From Ruminococcus sp. (GTDB taxonomy: Bacteria; Bacillota_A; Clostridia; Oscillospirales; Ruminococcaceae), in the NCBI RefSeq assembly GCF_016283395.1, contig NZ_JAEEMU010000039.1:62001-126000 (forward strand): DNA of 64,000 nucleotides. Direction: 5' to 3'. The position numbers were made by a program, and so were the translations under genes. How positions within the stretch are numbered: the stretch's first letter is position 1; every line of letters begins with the position of its first letter. The notes under the pieces were generated by a model, which had not been told where the DNA came from, ran no database searches, and saw only the letters and a list, made by a program, of their open reading frames with translations. Of this stretch, positions 59,104 to 64,000 are shown piece by piece.

Positions 59104-59130
59104 ATTTAAATGTTTACCCCCCATTTAAAC
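59104..59130 (-). promoter_or_regulatory. Hairpin with G-rich loop in the MATE 5' leader
   Basis: On the minus strand TTTAAATG, loop GGGGGTAAA, CATTTAAA, ending a few bases before the MATE ATG. The loop holds the likely Shine-Dalgarno. Its GGGGTAAACATT is complementary to 38724-38735 of the small-RNA candidate. Confidence 0.5.
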
Positions 59131-59304
59131 CTTTTGTCATGTGAATAATATAATTCACGCTTATTTTATTATATCACAAAATAGCTGAAAATAATAGCCT
59201 TTTGCATTAATTTTGGATAAATGATGAAATCACAATAGAGATATATGCTTTTTATATTGTAAAATCACCAAATCATAGCACGTAATATAAGTTTGTGTAC
59301 AACG

Positions 59305-59336
59305 AAAAAAGAGCGTCCCATAATGGAACGCTCTTT
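59305..59336 (-). terminator. Intrinsic terminator after rpmB
   Basis: GAGCGT (59311-59316) and ACGCTC (59328-59333) with additional inner pairs; T run on the minus strand. Confidence 0.8.
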
Positions 59337-59352
59337 ATTTACTTCTTCATGA

Positions 59353-59538
59353 TCAAGCTCTCTCGACCTTACCAGAACGTAAGCATCTTGAGCAAGCGTA
59401 GATATGACAAGGAGTACCCTTGACGATAGCCTTAACACGCTTTACGTTAGGCTTCCATGTTCTGTTTGAACGTCTGTGTGAGTGGGAAACCTTGATACCA
59501 AAGGTTACGCCCTTTCCGCAGATATCACATTTTGCCAT
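59353..59538 (-). CDS. rpmB: 50S ribosomal protein L28
   Basis: 61 residues. MAKCDICGKGVTFGIKVSHS, HRRSNRTWKPNVKRVKAIV and CHIYACSRCLRSGKVERA are diagnostic of bL28; the CxxC plus CxxC pairs indicate the zinc-binding version. RBS GGAGGTG. Monocistronic with its own promoter (59584-59612) and terminator. Confidence 0.97.
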   Translation of the reverse strand: MAKCDICGKGVTFGIKVSHSHRRSNRTWKPNVKRVKAIVKGTPCHIYACSRCLRSGKVERA

Positions 59539-59583
59539 TAGGTTGCACCTCCTTAACTAACCTGTAAAAATACAACATGATTA

Positions 59584-59612
59584 TTTTATCACATTCTGAG
59601 AAAAAAAGCAAG
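59584..59612 (-). promoter_or_regulatory. Sigma-A promoter of rpmB
   Basis: Minus strand TTGCTT (59607-59612), 17-nt spacer, TAAAAT (59584-59589). Confidence 0.65.
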
Positions 59613-59670
59613 TGTTTTTTAAAAAAAAACAAAAAAATTTTTTTAGCACCTGTAAAATCTCTTTTTTTAC

Positions 59671-59699
59671 TTGAAATATATGCCGCTATGTTGTATAAT
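59671..59699 (+). promoter_or_regulatory. Sigma-A promoter of the site-2 protease/scpAB operon
   Basis: TTGAAA (59671-59676), 17-nt spacer, TATAAT (59694-59699). A GCTGAG/CTCGGC hairpin lies in the leader. Confidence 0.75.
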
Positions 59700-59755
59700 A
59701 TATATTGTATAACTATTGGCTGAGTATTTTTGCTCGGCAAAAGAAAGGATAAATA

Positions 59756-60487
59756 ATGTTTATCGGAGGATTTACAACTGATGATCTTATACAATATGCC
59801 ATAAGGATAATAGTATTTCTTCTTATAATCCCTATACATGAATCTGCACACGCCCTCATGGCTAAATGGCTCGGAGATGATACAGCAGAAAAAAAAGGAA
59901 GAATATCACTTAATCCTATCGTTCATCTTGATATTGCAGGTCTTATACTCATGATCTTCCTGGGGCTTGGCTGGGCTAAACCTGTGCCTGTTAATTTTTC
60001 TAACCTCAAGAAGAACCGCCGAGCAAGCTACGCACTTATATCTGCGGCAGGTCCGCTCGCTAATTTTATATCAGCTTTTCTCTGTGCTTTGTTATATGAA
60101 GTTCTGATCTGCACAAGGGCAGGACAAGAGACTCTGAATACATCTTTCAGCAGCTTTTCAGAGATGATGAGAAGTGAGCACAATATACTCTGCGCGGTAC
60201 TTCTGCTGCTGATGTATTCTGTTTATATCAATGTAGCACTTGCCATGTTTAATCTGATACCTCTGCCGCCGCTGGACGGCTTTAATCTTGTAAGGGCATT
60301 TTTGCCTGTTAACGCTGATCGCTGGATATATGAGCATCAGCGTCAGCTAAGCACTGCATTTTTTGTTCTTCTTATGCTCGCAGCAAATATCTCTGAGATA
60401 AGCCGACCGTTTGATAGAGCAGTAAACAGTGTTCATTTACTGATATGGCAATCTGTTGAATGGGTCGAGCCTTTGATGATAAAATAA
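59756..60487 (+). CDS. Site-2 protease family (M50) intramembrane metalloprotease
   Basis: 243 residues. Zinc site IPIHESAHALMAKWLGDD (HExxH in a membrane helix) and second site NLIPLPPLDGFNLVRAF (LDG). Other helices: IAGLILMIFLGLGWAKPVPV, ALISAAGPLANFISAFLCAL, VLLLLMYSVYINVALAMFNL. This compact form without PDZ domain is common upstream of scpA in Firmicutes. RBS AAAGGA. A paralogue lacking the zinc ligands follows 27 bp downstream. Confidence 0.93.
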   Translation: MFIGGFTTDDLIQYAIRIIVFLLIIPIHESAHALMAKWLGDDTAEKKGRISLNPIVHLDIAGLILMIFLGLGWAKPVPVNFSNLKKNRRASYALISAAGPLANFISAFLCALLYEVLICTRAGQETLNTSFSSFSEMMRSEHNILCAVLLLLMYSVYINVALAMFNLIPLPPLDGFNLVRAFLPVNADRWIYEHQRQLSTAFFVLLMLAANISEISRPFDRAVNSVHLLIWQSVEWVEPLMIK

Positions 60488-60514
60488 ACACAGCATTGGA
60501 GAGACAAAGATCAT

Positions 60515-61240
60515 ATGGAAAAATTTTACCGATTTTTACTTATTTTATTGAGCAGAGGATTGCTTCTTACAGCATTTATGCCTGCGGCTTGTTTTTTCAA
60601 GGCATGGGTGTCAAAGATGCTGGGAGACAGGATGCCTGAGGGTGACGGAAGGCTGAGTCTTGATTTCAGAAGACATACCGACAGGATCGGAATGATGATG
60701 GTCATAGTGTTCGGATTTGGCTTTGGTAATGAAATGAGGCATGATATCTCAAACATGAAGAACATGAAGCGAGATATAACCCTTATATCACTGGCAGCAC
60801 CTATAGCATATTTTTTCATGTATATCCTGCTCACTAACATCGCAATACTTATTTTCAGCATCTCGTTTTCGTCATTCCTGCTTGCAAGCATATATTTTAT
60901 ACTTTCAGAAACAGCAGAAGCTTGTCTTGCATTCGGAGTCATTGCACTTCTGCCGCTGCCGCCTCTTGACGGCTTCCAGATATTCTATCAGTTCTCATGG
61001 CCGAAGTTCAGACGCTGGTATTTCAGCCATTATCAGAAGATAATGTACTGGTCAAGAATGATCCTTTACGGTATATTCCTGCTTGCAATAATAACTGACG
61101 GTGAGCTTTCGCTCATAGGTTTCCTTTCTGATCTTTGGGCAAAACTTTTTGATAAGCTTATCTTCTTCCGCCTTGATTACTTCAAGATGACCGAAAAGAT
61201 ATTGAGGTATATCTTTAGATTTGACGCGGTAATTGATTAA
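60515..61240 (+). CDS. Site-2-protease-like membrane protein without zinc motif
   Basis: 241 residues with the same layout as the preceding gene: KMLGDRMPEGDGRLSLDF aligns with KWLGDDTAEKKGRISLNP, and ALLPLPPLDGFQIFYQF with the LDG motif. The HESAH of the active paralogue aligns with ACFFK, so both zinc His and the catalytic Glu are gone. Membrane helices: LLILLSRGLLLTAFMPAACF, TLISLAAPIAYFFMYILLTN. Likely an inactive partner or substrate-recruiting protein; this is inferred from alignment by eye. Confidence 0.82.
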   Translation: MEKFYRFLLILLSRGLLLTAFMPAACFFKAWVSKMLGDRMPEGDGRLSLDFRRHTDRIGMMMVIVFGFGFGNEMRHDISNMKNMKRDITLISLAAPIAYFFMYILLTNIAILIFSISFSSFLLASIYFILSETAEACLAFGVIALLPLPPLDGFQIFYQFSWPKFRRWYFSHYQKIMYWSRMILYGIFLLAIITDGELSLIGFLSDLWAKLFDKLIFFRLDYFKMTEKILRYIFRFDAVID

Positions 61241-61255
61241 TAGTTCGGAGAGTAT

Positions 61256-62011
61256 ATGGAAAGTATATCATTCAAGCTTGAGGTATTTGAAGGACCTCTC
61301 GACCTGCTTCTCAGCCTTATAGCAAAGCATAAGCTGAATATATGTGATATTGAGATATCCAAGCTGCTGGAGCAGTACCTTATTTATATAGATCAGGCAC
61401 ATGAGCAGAATTTAGAGCTTGCAGGCGAATTTCTTGAAATGGCTGCAAGACTGATATATATAAAGACTGCTTCACTTCTTCCTCAGCCCGAGGAGGCTGA
61501 ACAGATGAAGCGTGAGCTGGAAGGTGCGCTTATTGAGTATTCGCTTTGCAAGATAGCTGCACAAAAGCTTGCAGACGCTTTCGTGGGCGGAGATATATTT
61601 GTCCGCAGCCCCATGAAGATAAAAGCGGATATGACCTATACCCTTGTGCATGAGCCTGAGAGACTTGCGATCGCTTACAGTGCCATATCGCTGAAAAATA
61701 TAAAGTCCGAACACGCGAAGCTCCACGTTGAGAATAAGATCAATTCCGTGGTAAAGCGTCGTATCGTTTCGGTAATGACAAAGGTCGTCCATATCCTCAG
61801 ACAGCTCTATGAGACAGGTGAGGTGTATATGGATAAGCTTTATGACGGAGTTACCGACCGCTCGGCAAGAGTTGCTACATTTCTTGCAGTCCTTGAACTT
61901 ACGAGACACGGACGAATTACCATAAGCGATGACAATATGAAAATATTCTTCAAAGAAAAACAGAACGGAGTGAGAAAAACTTGGAGATCAAGGAAAAGCT
62001 CGGAGCAATAG
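61256..62011 (+). CDS. scpA: Segregation and condensation protein A
   Basis: Kleisin subunit of the SMC complex. 251 residues: SFKLEVFEGPLDLLLSLIAK HKLNICDIEISKLLEQYLIY-type N-terminus, EFLEMAARLIYIKTASLLPQ, and C-terminal winged helix VYMDKLYDGVTDRSARVATF LAVLELTRHGRITISDD. It bridges SMC heads and recruits ScpB. The scpB start overlaps its end by 31 bp. SMC itself is encoded at the other end of the window. Confidence 0.96.
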   Translation: MESISFKLEVFEGPLDLLLSLIAKHKLNICDIEISKLLEQYLIYIDQAHEQNLELAGEFLEMAARLIYIKTASLLPQPEEAEQMKRELEGALIEYSLCKIAAQKLADAFVGGDIFVRSPMKIKADMTYTLVHEPERLAIAYSAISLKNIKSEHAKLHVENKINSVVKRRIVSVMTKVVHILRQLYETGEVYMDKLYDGVTDRSARVATFLAVLELTRHGRITISDDNMKIFFKEKQNGVRKTWRSRKSSEQ

Positions 62012-62565
62012 AAGCTATCCTGTTCGCAAGCGGCGAACCTATTGAAATATATCGTCTTTCCGAAGCAAGCGGCGTTGATGCCGGTACACTCCCGTCTATG
62101 ATAAGACTTCTCAATGAGAGATACGATGATTACGGCAGCGGTATCTGCATAAAGAAATTTGACAGCAGCTACCAGATGTGTACCCGTGAGGAGTTTGCTC
62201 CGCAGGTACGTGCCGCTCTTGAGACAAAAAGATCTGCACCGCTTTCAAATGCCGCTATGGAGGCATTAACAATAATCGCATACAATCAGCCTGTTTCAAA
62301 GGGCTTCGTTGAAAATGTCCGCGGTATAGACAGCTCTTCCGTTATCAACAACCTTGTGGAAAAGGGACTCGTTGAAGAAGCAGGCAGACTTGACGTACCG
62401 GGAAAGCCTATAGTATACAGAACTACTTCCGTGTTCCTTAGAAGCTTCGGTCTCAGTTCAACAGCCGATCTTCCTCCTTTACCGGGACAGAGTGATCTTG
62501 TGCTTGAGACAGAGGACGAATTCATCGCAAGAGAAACAGCTGAGTCACAGCAAAACACTGAATAA
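61981..62565 (+). CDS. scpB: Segregation and condensation protein B
   Basis: 194 residues from TTG 61981 (GGAG about 10 nt upstream), lying inside the scpA end. Two winged helices: GAIEAILFASGEPIEIYRLS, YQMCTREEFAPQVRAALETK, LSNAAMEALTIIAYNQPVSK, RGIDSSSVINNLVEKGLVEE and GKPIVYRTTSVFLRSFGLSS. Complete family pattern. Translational overlap with scpA is standard for this pair. Confidence 0.96.
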   Translation: MEIKEKLGAIEAILFASGEPIEIYRLSEASGVDAGTLPSMIRLLNERYDDYGSGICIKKFDSSYQMCTREEFAPQVRAALETKRSAPLSNAAMEALTIIAYNQPVSKGFVENVRGIDSSSVINNLVEKGLVEEAGRLDVPGKPIVYRTTSVFLRSFGLSSTADLPPLPGQSDLVLETEDEFIARETAESQQNTE

Positions 62566-62585
62566 TAACGAAAGGAGCGGCAGGA

Positions 62586-63539
62586 ATGATCGTACTAAAA
62601 ATTCTGCTGTATATACTTCTTGCCGTTTTTGGCATTATCCTCATAGTTCTTATAACTCCCGCAGGAGGAGAGTTCAGCTATATCGACGGAAAGTTCACGT
62701 ATAAGGTGAAGCTGTGGATATTTGATATAATGAACTCAGAGAGCGGCGGTCTTTACGGCTGGTGGAAAAAGCGTAAAGCAAAGAAAAAGGACAAGCCGAA
62801 AAAGCCGAAGAAACCCAAAAAGCCAAAGCCTGTCAAGGACAAAAAGCCTAAGAAGAAAAAAGAACGGGAAAAGTACGAGTGGGAAAAGGAGCTTGACGAT
62901 ATACCCGTAAATGATCCCGAGGCTGATATAAAAGCAGAGGGAAGCACTTCTTCCGAAGCTGTCAGTGAAAGTACTACAGGCAATGCCGTATCTGATACAG
63001 AGCCTGTTTCGGAAGCTGCCTCCACTGATGAGAAGAAAAAGAAACCGAAGCATAAAAAGGAAAAAGATCCTGAAGATGATCCTTTCGATGATGATGAAGA
63101 TGAAGATAAAGCTGAAGACGAGGAAAAGTCATCTATCAGCGACAAGATAGAGAAAATAGTTGATATATGGGAGAGCGCACAGCGTCCTATGCTGAAAATA
63201 TTCAAGGGCTTCAAGCTGAAAGACTTATATATCGACTTTGAGATAGCCGATGAGGATGCCTGCGACTGTGCCCTCAAATACGGAAAGTATTCGGCTCTTA
63301 TCTACAACGGCATCGCATTTTTCAGTGAACTGTTCACAGTAAGGCTGAAAACCATAGATGTAAGACCTGCTTTCGGAGTCTCAAAGGGACGCTGGGACGC
63401 AGCAGGAAAACTTTATTTCCGACTGGGAACAATGGTTATTGCAGGAGCTTGGTTCCTGATAACATATTTATTCAGAACATTTTTACCTGAAAAACTAAGA
63501 AAACGTAAAATGAAAAAATCCGCCGCAAGGCAGAAGTGA
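62586..63539 (+). CDS. DUF2953 protein with Lys/Pro-rich and acidic linker
   Basis: 317 residues. N-terminal membrane helix ILLYILLAVFGIILIVLITP followed by a short beta region, a remarkable linker of KKPKKPKKPKPVKDKKPKKK type (about residues 60-100), then an acidic Ser/Glu segment (DPFDDDEDEDKAEDEEKSS), and a C-terminal DUF2953-like part (LKDLYIDFEIADEDACDCAL, VDVRPAFG-like DVRPAFGVSKGRWDAAGKLY) with a final hydrophobic stretch. DUF2953 proteins sit beside ytfJ in Clostridia and are linked to sporulation; function unproven. Confidence 0.88.
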   Translation: MIVLKILLYILLAVFGIILIVLITPAGGEFSYIDGKFTYKVKLWIFDIMNSESGGLYGWWKKRKAKKKDKPKKPKKPKKPKPVKDKKPKKKKEREKYEWEKELDDIPVNDPEADIKAEGSTSSEAVSESTTGNAVSDTEPVSEAASTDEKKKKPKHKKEKDPEDDPFDDDEDEDKAEDEEKSSISDKIEKIVDIWESAQRPMLKIFKGFKLKDLYIDFEIADEDACDCALKYGKYSALIYNGIAFFSELFTVRLKTIDVRPAFGVSKGRWDAAGKLYFRLGTMVIAGAWFLITYLFRTFLPEKLRKRKMKKSAARQK

Positions 63540-63549
63540 GGTATATAAC

Positions 63550-63984
63550 ATGAGTGCAAACAAAACACCGGTCAGCGATCTTTTAGGTATTTCAATTGAG
63601 AAGATAAAGGAAATGGCAGATGTTAATGCCATTATCGGCGAGCCTATAAAGCTCCCCGACGGTACAACAATTATCCCTGTTTCAAAGGTAAGCTACGGCT
63701 TTGCTTCAGGCGGCTCAGATCTTCCTTCAAAGTATGACAAGGATCTTTTCGGCGGCGGAGCAGGTGCAGGCGTTTCAATAAAGCCTGAGGGATTCCTCGT
63801 TATCTCTCCTGACGGAGCAGCTAAAATGGTTAACATGGAAGGCTCAAACGATCCTATCAGCAATGCTATCGAGAAAGCACCTATGATAATCGAAAAGGTA
63901 AGCGGCTTCATCAACAAGAAGAAAAAAGGCAGCGAAGAAGTCGTTACAGACGGTATCACAGACGAGTCTGTTTCTCTCAACTGA
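63550..63984 (+). CDS. ytfJ: GerW/YtfJ family sporulation-associated protein
   Basis: 144 residues: VSDLLGISIEKIKEMADVNA, IIGEPIKLPDGTTIIPVSKV, SYGFASGGSD, GGGAGAGVSIKPEGFLVISP. This is the YtfJ/GerW pattern; in B. subtilis GerW is needed for normal spore germination. Located 10 bp after the DUF2953 gene, matching the conserved scpA-scpB-DUF2953-ytfJ block. Presence alone does not show that this organism sporulates. Confidence 0.95.
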   Translation: MSANKTPVSDLLGISIEKIKEMADVNAIIGEPIKLPDGTTIIPVSKVSYGFASGGSDLPSKYDKDLFGGGAGAGVSIKPEGFLVISPDGAAKMVNMEGSNDPISNAIEKAPMIIEKVSGFINKKKKGSEEVVTDGITDESVSLN

Positions 63985-64000
63985 GAATAATCACTGATAT

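Noticed and set aside
1..64000. tRNA or rRNA genes, CRISPR arrays, prophage or intact IS elements
   Set aside because: No cloverleaf with TTCGANTC-type arm, no regular spacer-repeat pattern, and no integrase, transposase or phage structural genes were found by eye.

Overview
The window reads as a chromosomal segment of an anaerobic, low-to-mid GC Gram-positive bacterium (Clostridia, Oscillospiraceae/Ruminococcus type). Support: the order yhbY - nadD/yqeK - LCP - rsfS - leuS, dgt-dnaG-rpoD, scpA-scpB-DUF2953-ytfJ, an S-box (SAM-I) leader on metK, an ANTAR regulator next to a glutamine-synthetase homologue, and a secreted pectin-type esterase carrying a type I dockerin. The dockerin suggests a cellulosome-forming Ruminococcus (R. 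flavefaciens-like); that species guess is inference.

Layout. 1-18023 is almost all plus strand: smc (5' end cut), ftsY, rdgB, yhbY, a flavodoxin-like protein, a small ADP-ribosylation/crystallin J1-type protein, a NadD-YqeK fusion, an LCP glycan ligase, rsfS, a small membrane protein and leuS; then rpsU with its own consensus promoter and a structured leader; then a YqeG phosphatase, aroQ, an M24 peptidase, efp, an acidic zinc-ribbon protein and an ECF sigma/anti-sigma/membrane-protein set. 18024-18382 is a repeat-rich junction. 18383-36055 is minus strand: an ANTAR regulator coupled to a glutamine synthetase homologue, two GNATs, ychF, an EAL protein with a C-terminal beta-helix, rpoD-dnaG-dgt, yigZ, rpmE, pgm, pfkA and a PAS-GGDEF-EAL protein. 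36294-44242 is plus strand: a PhoB-type two-component pair, an 800-bp intergenic block (small-RNA candidate, MITE-like element, SAM-I riboswitch), metK plus an unknown gene, and the dockerin esterase. 44359-47074 is minus strand (cyclophilin, an anchored hypothetical, a membrane spermidine-synthase-like protein). 47217-57703 is mostly plus strand: a SpoIID/peptidoglycan-binding cluster, a cell-wall hydrolase, gltX, an atypical methionyl-tRNA synthetase and a cysteine synthase family gene. The end holds MATE, rpmB, a tandem site-2-protease pair and scpAB-DUF2953-ytfJ.

How it fits together: most of the window is housekeeping (chromosome segregation, protein targeting, replication/sigma operon, translation, NAD and SAM synthesis, glycolysis). 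The less ordinary layers are regulatory. A glutamine synthetase homologue lacking several metal and catalytic residues is translationally coupled to an ANTAR protein whose receiver lacks the phospho-acceptor Asp. Two c-di-GMP phosphodiesterase candidates both have degenerate GGDEF motifs, one fused to a repetitive beta-helix. A compact RNA with two CCCC-loop hairpins has its own promoter and terminator. Several aminoacyl-tRNA synthetase signature motifs are non-canonical.

Promoters were placed by eye; many have -35/-10 boxes with an exact 17-nt spacer. No tRNA, rRNA, CRISPR array or intact insertion sequence was seen.
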